From Nitrosomonadales bacterium (GTDB lineage Bacteria; Pseudomonadota; Gammaproteobacteria; Burkholderiales; Methylophilaceae), in assembly GCA_024642775.1 (NCBI GenBank), contig JAHEAL010000003.1, positions 1 to 63,993 of the forward strand: DNA of 63,993 bases, read 5' to 3'. Below are positions 13,061 through 21,429 of this stretch, piece after piece; within the stretch, counting starts at the first letter, position 1, and the number at the start of each line of letters is the position of its first letter. The position numbers and the translations under genes were made by a program. The notes under the pieces were generated by a model. That model saw only the letters and a list, made by a program, of their open reading frames with translations, made no database searches and was not told the origin of the DNA.

Positions 13061-13480
13061 ATGAGTAAAGTAATGGTAGATGTAGTAAGTGCCGAAGAAT
13101 CCCTTTTTTCAGGAGAGGCTGAGTTTGTAGTAGCACCCTCTTCGATGGGTGAGGTAGGTATTTATCCTAATCATGCTCCAATGATTACAACATTAAAGCC
13201 TGGATCTGTCCGTATAAAATTATCTGGCAAAAATGATGAAGAATTAGTTTATGTTTCGGGAGGTATTTTAGAAGTTCAACCAGGCTCCGTTACTGTGTTA
13301 TCTGATACAGCGGTTAGAGGATCAGATCTTGATGAATCAAAAGCTAATCAAGCGAAAAAGCAGGCTGAAGATGCTTTAAGTAAGCAAAAAGGAGATATTG
13401 ATTACGCGAAGGCACAGGCTGAGTTAGCTGAGGCGGTTGCTCAATTACAAGCCATACAAAAACTTCGAAAACGTAAGTAA
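13061..13480 (+). CDS. atpC: F1 ATP synthase subunit epsilon
   Basis: 139-residue central stalk subunit. The N-terminal beta-sandwich includes [14 protein letters not shown], and the C-terminal helical hairpin is rich in Ala, Gln and Lys (residues ~88-137). That hairpin can insert into F1 and inhibit ATP hydrolysis. It is the last gene of the operon and is followed directly by a terminator. Confidence 0.97.
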   Translation: MSKVMVDVVSAEESLFSGEAEFVVAPSSMGEVGIYPNHAPMITTLKPGSVRIKLSGKNDEELVYVSGGILEVQPGSVTVLSDTAVRGSDLDESKANQAKKQAEDALSKQKGDIDYAKAQAELAEAVAQLQAIQKLRKRK

Positions 13481-13492
13481 ACTAAAACAAAC

Positions 13493-13519
13493 AAAAAAGC
13501 AGCATTAAGCTGCTTTTTT
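13493..13519 (+). terminator. Rho-independent terminator of the atp operon
   Basis: GCAGC-ATTAA-GCTGC stem-loop flanked by A and T runs, so the stem extends through A-T pairs and ends in seven T residues on the top strand. It lies 13 bases after the atpC stop and 20 bases before glmU. The A run on the other side would also let it work from the opposite strand. Confidence 0.9.
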
Positions 13520-13538
13520 TGTTTATACTCAAAATATT

Positions 13539-14897
13539 ATGGATCTTGACATCGTTATATTGGCTGCAGGCAAAGGAACTCGAATGAAATCCGATTTGCC
13601 TAAAGTTATGCATCAATTTTTGAAAAAACCATTTTTACAAATGGTTCTTGAAACAGCCAAGGAGCTCAAGCCAAATAGAATAATCCCAGTGATTGGATAT
13701 AAATCTGAAATAATCAGGGAACATTTTAAAGAATTAGACCTAGAGTTTGTTGAACAAAAAGAGCAGTTGGGAACAGGACATGCTGTTCAGCAAGCTATCT
13801 CAAAAATAAACAGTAAGTTGACGATGATTTTGTACGGGGATGTTCCTTGTATAAATAAAGATGACCTTATTAATCTTTATAGAAAGTCTGAAAAAACACA
13901 ACTGGCCCTCATCACTTTTAAAAAATCTAATCCTAAAGGGTTTGGCAGAATAGTTCGAGATAATAATCAAAAAATAGCAAAAATAGTTGAAGAAAAAGAC
14001 AGTAATGATGCTGAAAAAGAAATTAATGAGATAAACACGGGGATAATGTGTGTTGAAACTGCGCTATTAAAAAATCTTTTATCATCAGTAACTAATGATA
14101 ATGCTCAAAAAGAATATTATTTAACGGATATTATTAAACTCGCCGTTGATGCTAAAATAAATGTAGATAATATTGAAGCAAAAAATGAATATACAATTCA
14201 AGGAGTAAATTCAATTGAGGAATTGGTGCAATTGGAAAGGGATGTCATGAATGAAAAAGCAAAAAAACTTCTTGAAGAGGGAGTAAAAATTTCTGACTGT
14301 TCGAGAATAGATATTCGTGGCGAATTAGTTTGTGAAGAGAATGTGTCTATTGATATAGGATGTATTTTTGAAGGTAAGGTTACTTTAAAAAAAGGCAGTG
14401 TCATAGGACCTTATAACATTATAAAAGATACAAATATTGGTAGTGGAACAGAATTGCTTGCATTTAACCATGTTGATAATTCAATAATTGGAAATGATTG
14501 CCGTGTCGGCCCATACTCAAGGATTCGACCGCAAACTCAATTAAATAATAAAATTAATATTGGAAATTTTGTTGAATTAAAAAATGTAAAGGTAGGCGAA
14601 GAGACAAAAGTGAATCATTTATCATACGTTGGAGATTCAATAATAGGAAAAAATGTGAATGTTGGCGCTGGCACAATTACCTGTAATTATGATGGGGCAA
14701 ATAAGCATCAAACAATTATTGAGGATGGTGTTTTCATAGGATCTGATAGTCAATTAATCGCTCCAATAACAATAAAGAAAGGTTCAACGATTGGAGCAGG
14801 ATCAACAATAACTCAAGATACTATAGAAGGTAAATTAACTTTATCACGAGTAAATCAAATAACTGTTGATTCTTGGGAAAGACCAAAGAAGAAATAA
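13539..14897 (+). CDS. glmU: Bifunctional N-acetylglucosamine-1-phosphate uridyltransferase/glucosamine-1-phosphate acetyltransferase
   Basis: Makes UDP-GlcNAc for peptidoglycan and lipopolysaccharide. The N-terminal uridyltransferase has [18 protein letters not shown] (about residues 8-25) and [11 protein letters not shown]. The C-terminal acetyltransferase is a left-handed beta-helix with hexapeptide repeats and the motif [11 protein letters not shown], which carries catalytic residues. Length 452 is standard. It sits one step upstream of glmS, the enzyme supplying glucosamine-6-phosphate. Confidence 0.97.
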   Translation: MDLDIVILAAGKGTRMKSDLPKVMHQFLKKPFLQMVLETAKELKPNRIIPVIGYKSEIIREHFKELDLEFVEQKEQLGTGHAVQQAISKINSKLTMILYGDVPCINKDDLINLYRKSEKTQLALITFKKSNPKGFGRIVRDNNQKIAKIVEEKDSNDAEKEINEINTGIMCVETALLKNLLSSVTNDNAQKEYYLTDIIKLAVDAKINVDNIEAKNEYTIQGVNSIEELVQLERDVMNEKAKKLLEEGVKISDCSRIDIRGELVCEENVSIDIGCIFEGKVTLKKGSVIGPYNIIKDTNIGSGTELLAFNHVDNSIIGNDCRVGPYSRIRPQTQLNNKINIGNFVELKNVKVGEETKVNHLSYVGDSIIGKNVNVGAGTITCNYDGANKHQTIIEDGVFIGSDSQLIAPITIKKGSTIGAGSTITQDTIEGKLTLSRVNQITVDSWERPKKK

Positions 14898-14899
14898 TT

Positions 14900-16729
14900 A
14901 TGTGTGGAATTGTCGGAGGTATTTCTAAGAATAATAATATAGTTCCTGTTCTTATAAGTGGACTAGAAAAACTTGAGTATCGTGGTTACGACTCTGCGGG
15001 AATTGCAGTCATCAATGACAACAAAATAACAAGGGTTAGATCTGTAGGACGAGTATCTGAGATTAAGAAAAAGGTTCTTAATAAAAAGTTAAAGAGCAAA
15101 ATCGGAATTGGCCATACAAGATGGGCAACACATGGTGGCGTGGCAGAAAAAAATGCACACCCACATATATCAAACAATGAGATTACGGTTGTTCACAATG
15201 GGATTATCGAAAATCATACGCATTTATGCCAATTATTAAAAAAAGATGGGTATAAATTTAAATCCGAAACTGACACAGAAGTAATTGCTCATTTAATTCA
15301 CTCTTATTATAAAAAATCAAATGATTTAAAAAACTCTGTTTTAAAAGCAACAAAAAAATTAATGGGAGCTTACGCAATAGCAGTAGCGGATAAAAAAACA
15401 AGTGAAATTATTGTAGCTAGAGATGGATGTCCGTTAATTATTGGGATTGGTAAACAAGAACACTTCATAGCATCAGATATATCAGCACTATTATCAGTAA
15501 CTAACAAAATAATATTCATGGAAGATGGGGACGTAGCTTCTATTAATGAAGATAAATATACAATTTATAATTCGGAGAAAAAAGTTGTTAAAAGAAAAGT
15601 TCACATAAGCTCAATCAAGCAAGATCAAGCTGAGCTGGGCCCTTATAAACATTTCATGCAGAAAGAAATTCATGAACAGCCAGTGGCTGTGGCTGACACA
15701 ATTGAATCAATTATTGATGAAGCGAGTATTAGTCCAAAGTTAATTGGGGGTAAAAATTTTGATGCAACAAAGTACGATAGTATTCTAATTTTGGCAGCGG
15801 GCACTAGTTTTTACGCAGGATTAACGGCAAAATATTGGTTTGAGCAAATATCAAATATACCTGTCAGTGTGGAAATAGCGAGCGAGTATAGATACAGGAA
15901 TGTATATACGCCAAAAAAACAACTGGTCATAACTATTTCTCAGTCAGGTGAAACGCTTGATACATTAGAAGCTCTTAAACAATCTAAAAAAAATAAAAAT
16001 TTAAAATCTTTAGCTATATGTAATGTTCAAGAAAGTGCCATTGTTAGGCAATCAGATTATGTTTTATACACACGCGCGGGTATGGAAATTGGAGTAGCGT
16101 CAACCAAGGCTTTTACAACACAATTGGTTTGTTTATTTATGGTGGCGCTGTTATTTGCTAAGCAGAAAAAATTATTAACCAAATCAAAAGAAAAAGATTA
16201 TTTATCTGATTTAAGGAAATTGGCTGGTCATATTCAATCGGCATTAAATTTAGAACCACAAATAAAAGAGTGGGCAAAGTTATTCGGCAAAAAAACCAAT
16301 GCATTGTTTTTAGGTAGAGGACTTCATTACCCGATTGCACTTGAGGGCGCTTTAAAGCTTAAAGAAATATCATATATTCATGCTGAAGCATATCCTGCTG
16401 GTGAATTAAAACATGGGCCATTAGCTTTAGTTGATAAAAATTTGCCTGTAGTTGTCATTGCACCTAACGATAAGTTATTAGAAAAAGTAAAGTCAAACAT
16501 GCAGGAAGTAAAAGCTAGAGGGGGCGAGTTATTTGTTATTGCAGATGGCGATAGTAAATTTGATGCTGAAAAAGGAATAAGAGTTATTCGTATGGATAGA
16601 CATGTTGGCATACTTTCTCCGATTGTTCATACAATACCTATTCAGTTGTTGGCTTATCATGTCGCATTATTTAAAAAAACAGATGTTGATAAACCTAGAA
16701 ATTTAGCAAAATCTGTAACCGTAGAATAA
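14900..16729 (+). CDS. glmS: Glutamine-fructose-6-phosphate aminotransferase (isomerising)
   Basis: First committed step of amino-sugar synthesis. After removal of Met1 the N-terminus is CGIVGG, whose cysteine is the glutaminase nucleophile; this fixes the start at ATG 14900, 2 bases after the glmU stop. GYDSAGIAV and HTRWATHG follow. Two SIS domains carry the sugar site ([21 protein letters not shown]), and the C-terminus ends in [13 protein letters not shown]. Length 609 is normal. I see no glmS ribozyme upstream; that element is typical of Firmicutes. Confidence 0.97.
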   Translation: MCGIVGGISKNNNIVPVLISGLEKLEYRGYDSAGIAVINDNKITRVRSVGRVSEIKKKVLNKKLKSKIGIGHTRWATHGGVAEKNAHPHISNNEITVVHNGIIENHTHLCQLLKKDGYKFKSETDTEVIAHLIHSYYKKSNDLKNSVLKATKKLMGAYAIAVADKKTSEIIVARDGCPLIIGIGKQEHFIASDISALLSVTNKIIFMEDGDVASINEDKYTIYNSEKKVVKRKVHISSIKQDQAELGPYKHFMQKEIHEQPVAVADTIESIIDEASISPKLIGGKNFDATKYDSILILAAGTSFYAGLTAKYWFEQISNIPVSVEIASEYRYRNVYTPKKQLVITISQSGETLDTLEALKQSKKNKNLKSLAICNVQESAIVRQSDYVLYTRAGMEIGVASTKAFTTQLVCLFMVALLFAKQKKLLTKSKEKDYLSDLRKLAGHIQSALNLEPQIKEWAKLFGKKTNALFLGRGLHYPIALEGALKLKEISYIHAEAYPAGELKHGPLALVDKNLPVVVIAPNDKLLEKVKSNMQEVKARGGELFVIADGDSKFDAEKGIRVIRMDRHVGILSPIVHTIPIQLLAYHVALFKKTDVDKPRNLAKSVTVE

Positions 16730-16821
16730 AATTTAAAATTTTTTTTTGAATAAGCTTTACTGGAACCTTCCAAATTATCATTTCAATATATTGTTGTCAA
16801 TACTAAAAAAAATACTAAATG

Positions 16822-16849
16822 TTGTATTTTTAATTAAAAAGAGTATTGT
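16822..16849 (+). promoter_or_regulatory. Candidate promoter of the 78-residue membrane protein gene
   Basis: TTGTAT (16822-16827) and TATTGT (16844-16849) are separated by 16 bases, within a 194-base AT-rich gap after glmS. The match is modest. Just upstream AATACTAAA occurs twice (16799-16807 and 16811-16819), one helical turn apart, which could be a binding site. Position and strength are unproven. Confidence 0.35.
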
Positions 16850-16923
16850 TTAAATATGTTTAGAGCGATGAGAGTTTAAACGTATATTTCCATAGATATA
16901 AAACTATATAGGAGAGGTTATAA

Positions 16924-17160
16924 ATGGATATTTTAAAAACAGTACGTAATTGGTCAGCTGCACTTTCAGAAACAGTAGTAAGTTTGTTGGCACTTGGAAT
17001 CGTTTTACAAATCTTAATGGGTAACTCAGCAATTCCCTTTTTTGGTGAGCCTAGGATAATCGAAACCGTTACAGGACATATTAATGCATTGGGCGGTGAA
17101 GGTATTGTCGGTTTAGTTGCTATTTGGGTGCTTTACTCTATTTGGAAAGCAAGAAAATAG
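16924..17160 (+). CDS. Small membrane protein of unknown function upstream of rhodopsin
   Basis: I do not recognise a named family. The 78 residues read as an amphipathic N-terminus (1-15), a hydrophobic helix (about 16-32, VVSLLALGIVLQILMG), a loop with AIPFFGEPR and a Gly-rich stretch, a second hydrophobic helix (about 60-74) and a basic tail KARK. The gene has a very good ribosome binding site, GGAGAGG at 16911-16917, spaced 6 bases from the ATG. It has its own strong terminator, a ~190-base leader region and no operon partner. That layout fits a highly expressed monocistronic gene. It lies directly upstream of the rhodopsin, but a functional link is inference only. Confidence 0.8.
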   Translation: MDILKTVRNWSAALSETVVSLLALGIVLQILMGNSAIPFFGEPRIIETVTGHINALGGEGIVGLVAIWVLYSIWKARK

Positions 17161-17179
17161 TCTTAGTATAAGTTTTATA

Positions 17180-17207
17180 AAAACCCTTGGAAACAAGGGT
17201 TTTTTTT
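17180..17207 (+). terminator. Rho-independent terminator after the small membrane protein
   Basis: A 10-bp perfect stem, AAAACCCTTG paired with CAAGGGTTTT, closes a GAAA tetraloop and runs into eight T residues. It begins 20 bases after the stop codon. Transcription of the small gene should therefore end before the rhodopsin leader. Confidence 0.93.
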
Positions 17208-17240
17208 GCAACTTTTTTTTAAAGATTACGTCTTACCAAA

Positions 17241-17257
17241 AATCAGTTATACTGATT
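17241..17257. promoter_or_regulatory. Perfect palindrome overlapping a TATACT element upstream of rhodopsin
   Basis: AATCAGT-TAT-ACTGATT is a perfect 7-bp inverted repeat with a 3-base centre. Its centre and right arm contain TATACT (17248-17253), a good -10 element, although no convincing -35 sits at the right distance. It could be an operator over the rhodopsin promoter, or simply a small RNA hairpin. It lies 130 bases before the rhodopsin start. Confidence 0.45.
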
Positions 17258-17265
17258 GTGGTCTT

Positions 17266-17309
17266 TAAATTTAGTTTAATGGCTGAAGAGAGATATTAAA
17301 TTAAATTTA
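17266..17309 (+). promoter_or_regulatory. Long hairpin in the rhodopsin 5' leader
   Basis: Bases 17266-17280 pair with 17295-17309 over 15 consecutive positions, 14 Watson-Crick and one G-U. They enclose a 14-base purine-rich loop, GGCTGAAGAGAGAT. The AGAGAT in the loop, and a second AGAGAT at 17338-17343, are both complementary to ATCTCT at 17381-17386, the six bases just before the rhodopsin ATG. The leader could thus switch between structures that free or mask the start region. Confidence 0.5.
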
Positions 17310-17386
17310 CAGGTATTTAAAAATTTCCTAACGAGAAAGAGATGACAGTTTCTTGGGAGGTCATTATTTTTTAATGGAGAATCTCT

Positions 17387-18121
17387 ATGGAAGTAGGCGG
17401 ATTTAACTTAGTATATAACTCGCTGTCTTTTGCCATCGCTACATTTGGCGCCTCGACAGTATTTTTCTTTGCTCAGCGTTCTCAAGTCGCTCCAGCATAC
17501 AAAACAGCCCTAACATTATCTGGACTGGTTTGTTTAATCGCTTTTTATCATTACGTAAGAATATTTGATAGCTTTAACGAGGCTTATCATCTTGTGGATG
17601 GTGCAGTCGAAGCAACGGGTGCTCAGTTTAATGATGCATATCGTTACGTCGATTGGTTATTAACAGTTCCACTTTTACTTCTTGAATTAGTTTTAGTAAT
17701 GAGACTATCAAGAGAAGAAACATACTCAAAAGGAACTAAGCTTGCTGTTGCGGCTGCAGTAATGGTGGTACTAGGTTATCCTGGTGAAGTAATCACTGAT
17801 GCGGCTATGTTTGGTGACAGATGGATGTGGTGGGTTCTTGCAATGATTCCATTCTTATACATTGTATGGGATTTAGTTGCTGGTCTAGGTGCATCAATCA
17901 GTAAACAGCCTAAAGCTGTTCAAGGCTTAGTAAGTAAAGCTAGAACGCTCACAATTGTTTCATGGTGTTTTTACCCAGTTGTTTTTGTATTCCCAATGTT
18001 AGGCCTTTCTACAGGCGTAGCTGTTCAAGTTGGTTATACAATTGCAGACGTAGTTGCAAAAGCACTATTTGGTGTAATGATTTATATGATTGCTCAGCGC
18101 AAATCTGACGCTGGTGCATAG
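17387..18121 (+). CDS. Light-driven proton pump, xanthorhodopsin-like proteorhodopsin
   Basis: Seven-helix retinal protein of 244 residues. On helix C, RYVDWLLTVPLLLLE gives Asp89 (Schiff-base counterion), Thr93 and Glu100 (proton donor), the DTE set of outward proton pumps. His55 (YHYVRIF) is the usual His partner of the counterion. Lys225 in DVVAKALFG binds retinal. Leu97 at the spectral-tuning position predicts green absorption. The helix E-F region and GYTIADVVAK resemble xanthorhodopsin. However, by alignment, the small glycine that lets xanthorhodopsin hold an antenna carotenoid is Trp149 here. No cleavable signal peptide is evident. A GGAGA ribosome site lies 6 bases upstream. Retinal-synthesis genes follow after a terminator. 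Confidence 0.96.
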   Translation: MEVGGFNLVYNSLSFAIATFGASTVFFFAQRSQVAPAYKTALTLSGLVCLIAFYHYVRIFDSFNEAYHLVDGAVEATGAQFNDAYRYVDWLLTVPLLLLELVLVMRLSREETYSKGTKLAVAAAVMVVLGYPGEVITDAAMFGDRWMWWVLAMIPFLYIVWDLVAGLGASISKQPKAVQGLVSKARTLTIVSWCFYPVVFVFPMLGLSTGVAVQVGYTIADVVAKALFGVMIYMIAQRKSDAGA

Positions 18122-18155
18122 TTGTATAAAAACATTATTACCTAAAACTTGAGAT

Positions 18156-18186
18156 AAAAAACGCGTCGAATAGGCGCGTTTTTTTT
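18156..18186 (+). terminator. Rho-independent terminator between rhodopsin and crtE
   Basis: ACGCGTC pairs with GGCGCGT (one T-G wobble), with flanking A and T runs extending the stem, followed by eight T residues. It starts 35 bases after the rhodopsin stop, and the T run ends 3 bases before the crtE ATG, so the retinal genes have no space for a separate conventional leader. Confidence 0.85.
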
Positions 18187-18189
18187 AAT

Positions 18190-19095
18190 ATGAAAATAAC
18201 AATAAGCAGCCATTTTGATGATTTCTTTATGCCTCCAGAAGCGTTGAATCATCTGAGTATTGTCAAAAATGAATTACAAAAAACTTTTAAAGTAAAAGAA
18301 AAAACATTAAATCAATGGTTATCACATTATGGTAAGGCAGAAGGAAAGTATATAAGAGCGCAATTGGCCTTGGCAACAGGTGAGCTCTTCGGGCTTCCAA
18401 TTAATACAGTTACAAAGTGGGCTATATCATGCGAACTAATTCACGCAGCGTCTCTCATCCATGACGATATATGTGATAAAGATATTCAGAGAAGAGGGAT
18501 CACAACGGTATGGAAAAAGTTTGGAATACCGGCAGCTGTATGTTCAGGAGATTATTTAATTGCTGAGTCATTTTTAAAACTATCAGAAATAGAAACAGGA
18601 TGGCACCAAACAATACTCTTAAAGTCATTATCTGAGAGTATAAAAAAAATAACAGAAGGTCAGGCCGAAGATTTAGAGGCTAATCAAAAAAAAATTACCA
18701 TAAAAGATTATGAAAAAATTGCCTATGCCAAAACTGGACCATTATTAGGTATGCCGCTAGAGGGAATGTTTCGATGTAAGGAAATTTCAGAAAATGAGAT
18801 TAAGGGTTTAAAAAAATTAATCAATGTAATGGGTTTGGTTTATCAAATGATTAATGATTACCAAAACATTTTAAAATCGAAAACTGATATTAAATTAAAT
18901 CATATGAATTTCGTAAATATAATTACTAAAGCTAAAAACAAAGATCATAAAAAAATGTCTCATGAAATATTGATGGAGGCAAAAAAAATGATAAATAAAA
19001 AATTACAAATGATTGAAAAATACATACACAACGTTCCAATAATAGTGCAGCCAATATTTATGAATATTGCCAAATCAATGAAAGAGGGTTTATGA
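18190..19095 (+). CDS. crtE: Polyprenyl diphosphate synthase, probable geranylgeranyl diphosphate synthase (CrtE-like)
   Basis: Isoprenyl diphosphate synthases extend allylic diphosphates; the position before crtI-crtB points to geranylgeranyl diphosphate for carotenoids. The first aspartate-rich motif is intact: HDDICD with Asp92, Asp93 and Asp96, followed by RRG. The second motif is degenerate: INDYQN (222-226) replaces the usual DDxxD, with Asn at the first and last Asp positions. Length 301 is normal. The ATG directly follows a terminator T run and lacks a ribosome binding site; ATG 18229 is an alternative start. The 3' end overlaps crtI by 4 bases. Confidence 0.85.
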   Translation: MKITISSHFDDFFMPPEALNHLSIVKNELQKTFKVKEKTLNQWLSHYGKAEGKYIRAQLALATGELFGLPINTVTKWAISCELIHAASLIHDDICDKDIQRRGITTVWKKFGIPAAVCSGDYLIAESFLKLSEIETGWHQTILLKSLSESIKKITEGQAEDLEANQKKITIKDYEKIAYAKTGPLLGMPLEGMFRCKEISENEIKGLKKLINVMGLVYQMINDYQNILKSKTDIKLNHMNFVNIITKAKNKDHKKMSHEILMEAKKMINKKLQMIEKYIHNVPIIVQPIFMNIAKSMKEGL

Positions 19096-20555
19096 AAGTA
19101 ACAGTTATTGGATCTGGATTTGGGGGAATATCATCAGCATTGAGAATGAAGGCCAGAGGTCATGAAGTTACATTAGTAGAGAAATTAGATAAAATTGGAG
19201 GCAGAGCGCAGCAATTTAAGAGAGAAAAGTATATTCATGATGCTGGGCCTACGGTAATAACTGCGCCAAATTTATTTTATGAACTATTTGAGTTATTTGA
19301 TGAAAACCTAGAAGATTATTTAAATTTTGTACCACTAGATCCTTGGTATAGTTTTTACTTTGTAAATGGTTTTGAATTTGATTATGTTCCAAATAAAGAT
19401 AAGATGCTTAGCCAGATTGAAAAAATCAATTTCAGTGATGTAGATGGATACTTAAGAATGCTAAAAAAAGCACAAGAGATTTTTGAGATTGGGTACACAA
19501 AATTAGCAGACAAGCCTTTTCATAAATTTACCACCATGGCTAGGTACACACCTGAAATTATAAAATTAAAGGGCTATCAGTCAGTTTATAAATTTGTATC
19601 ATCTTATTTAAAAGATGAAAATCTAAGACAAGTATTTTCTATACAGCCTCTTTTGGTTGGGGGAAATCCATTTCAAACTTCTTCAATTTATGCTCTTATC
19701 CATGCGCTAGAACAAAAATGGGGAATCTATTTTGCAATGGGAGGGATGGCGAAAGTAGTCGACGAATTGCATAAATTAATGATAAGAAAAGGTGTTGTAA
19801 TAAAAACAAATCACCAAGTTGAAGAGTTTGAAACAGCTGGAAATCAAATCAAATCAATAATTTTCAAAGATAAAAGCCCCATTAAGAGTGACATAGTAAT
19901 TTCAAATGCAGATCCTGTTACGGTCAGTACCCATTTTTTAAAAAATAGAAAAGTATCTTTACATAATAAAATTTTAGCAAAATACGGTAAGCAGTCGATG
20001 GGACTATTTGTGATATTTTTTGGAACTAGAGCTAAGTATAAAAAAATAGCTCATCATACAATATGGATGGGACCTCGTTATAGAGAGTTGCTAAATGATA
20101 TTTTCAATAAAAAGATTTTAGCTGACGATTTTTCAATATATCTTCATAGGCCAACTGCTACAGACCAAAGTTTTGCAACAAACGGTGGGGATAGCTTTTA
20201 TGCTTTAGTTCCCGTTCCAAATCTTCAGGGTGACATAGATTGGGATGATACAAAAGACGAATATGCCAAAAAAATTATAAAAGCTTTAGGGCAAACAATA
20301 ATGCCAGATATTGAAAATCAAATAGAAGATTTATTTATCATGACCCCAAATGATTTTAAAGAAAACTATATGACACCACATGGAACAGGATTTTCCATAG
20401 CACCAATATTAAGTCAGTCTGCTTGGTTTAGAACGCATAATAAAGACGACTATTACAATAATTTATTTTATGTTGGGGCTGGGACACATCCGGGAGCAGG
20501 TGTGCCAGGTGTAATTAATTCAGCAAAAGTAGTTGACAGGATTATCCATGGATAA
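19092..20555 (+). CDS. crtI: Phytoene desaturase (lycopene-forming type)
   Basis: FAD enzyme introducing double bonds into phytoene to give lycopene. The N-terminal dinucleotide motif is GSGFGGISSALRMKARGHEV (residues 7-26), followed by EKLDKIGGRAQQF. The C-terminal signature is GAGTHPGAGVPGVINSAKV. Length 487 is typical. Its ATGA overlap with crtE and the 8-base overlap with crtB show tight coupling. Four-step desaturation is inferred from the presence of a lycopene cyclase downstream. Confidence 0.95.
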   Translation: MKVTVIGSGFGGISSALRMKARGHEVTLVEKLDKIGGRAQQFKREKYIHDAGPTVITAPNLFYELFELFDENLEDYLNFVPLDPWYSFYFVNGFEFDYVPNKDKMLSQIEKINFSDVDGYLRMLKKAQEIFEIGYTKLADKPFHKFTTMARYTPEIIKLKGYQSVYKFVSSYLKDENLRQVFSIQPLLVGGNPFQTSSIYALIHALEQKWGIYFAMGGMAKVVDELHKLMIRKGVVIKTNHQVEEFETAGNQIKSIIFKDKSPIKSDIVISNADPVTVSTHFLKNRKVSLHNKILAKYGKQSMGLFVIFFGTRAKYKKIAHHTIWMGPRYRELLNDIFNKKILADDFSIYLHRPTATDQSFATNGGDSFYALVPVPNLQGDIDWDDTKDEYAKKIIKALGQTIMPDIENQIEDLFIMTPNDFKENYMTPHGTGFSIAPILSQSAWFRTHNKDDYYNNLFYVGAGTHPGAGVPGVINSAKVVDRIIHG

Positions 20556-21429
20556 TGGTAGCCAAATAATGAAACTAAATGGTAAGTCATTTTATTGGGC
20601 AACCAAGTTCATGGATAAAAAAGTACTAGATTCAATATACGCTATTTACGAATTATGCAGAAAAATTGACGATATGGTTGATGAACAAGATGCTCGTAAA
20701 GCAAAGCAAGACCTTGAGTTTCTTAAAAAAAATATCTCAATTGGGAAATTAAAAAAACAATTTCCTGTATTAAATATAATAAATGATAATCAATTTCCTC
20801 AAGAAAAATATATTAATGAGTTTATTAAAGGTCAAGAAAGTGACTTGGAATTTAAACAACCAAAATCAATCAATGAATTATTAAAATACTGCTATCGAGT
20901 AGCAGGTGTGGTCGGGTTAATGTTGTGTGATGCTCTTGAAATAAAAGATAAGAAATTAAGATATTACGCAATTGATTTAGGAATTGCTATGCAGTTAACG
21001 AATATTGCAAGAGATATTGATGAGGATTTAAGCAAAGGAAGAGTTTATATCCCGGTGAATATGGTGGGTAAGATTGACATTGAAAAAATTATAGATAATG
21101 AAAAGGAAATGAAAATAAATAATAAAAAATTAGAACTATTAAATATAGCTTCAAAATATTTTAAAAGTGCTAATAAAGCAATTGAAGTTCTTCCAAGCAA
21201 TATCTCAAAAGGATTTGGTTTAGCATCACAACTCTATGAGGGTATTGGCAAAAAAATTATTAAAAAGAGTAAAAGCTACAAAGAAGGAAGGATTTACCTA
21301 AACATATATGAAAAATTAGAAATAACAATAAAGTATTTTATGAAAATTCAAACGAAAAAAAAATATGTAATTCCGCACAATAAGATATTACATTTTCCAA
21401 TTAAAACATCACCGGATGTAAATGCATAG
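20548..21429 (+). CDS. crtB: Phytoene synthase
   Basis: Condenses two geranylgeranyl diphosphates to phytoene. The two aspartate motifs are present: DDMVD (41-45) after IYELCRKI, and NIARDIDED (152-160), followed by GRVYIP. The start is ATG 20548, inside the last codons of crtI (ATGGATAA overlap); a TTG at 20533 in the same frame is less likely. Length 293. The Lys/Ile-rich C-terminal third reflects the AT-rich genome. Confidence 0.94.
   Translation: MDNGSQIMKLNGKSFYWATKFMDKKVLDSIYAIYELCRKIDDMVDEQDARKAKQDLEFLKKNISIGKLKKQFPVLNIINDNQFPQEKYINEFIKGQESDLEFKQPKSINELLKYCYRVAGVVGLMLCDALEIKDKKLRYYAIDLGIAMQLTNIARDIDEDLSKGRVYIPVNMVGKIDIEKIIDNEKEMKINNKKLELLNIASKYFKSANKAIEVLPSNISKGFGLASQLYEGIGKKIIKKSKSYKEGRIYLNIYEKLEITIKYFMKIQTKKKYVIPHNKILHFPIKTSPDVNA

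Noticed and set aside
14780-14900. Possible glmS ribozyme upstream of glmS
   Set aside because: The upstream sequence is the coding end of glmU with a 2-base gap; there is no space for the ribozyme and none of its core was seen.
16755-16775. TGGAA-CC-TTCCA hairpin after glmS as a terminator
   Set aside because: The loop is too small and no T run follows; the T run lies before it, so it is not a convincing terminator.
17640-17700. Possible sodium-pumping rhodopsin (NDQ type)
   Set aside because: The helix C residues are Asp89, Thr93 and Glu100, the proton-pump set, not Asn-Asp-Gln.
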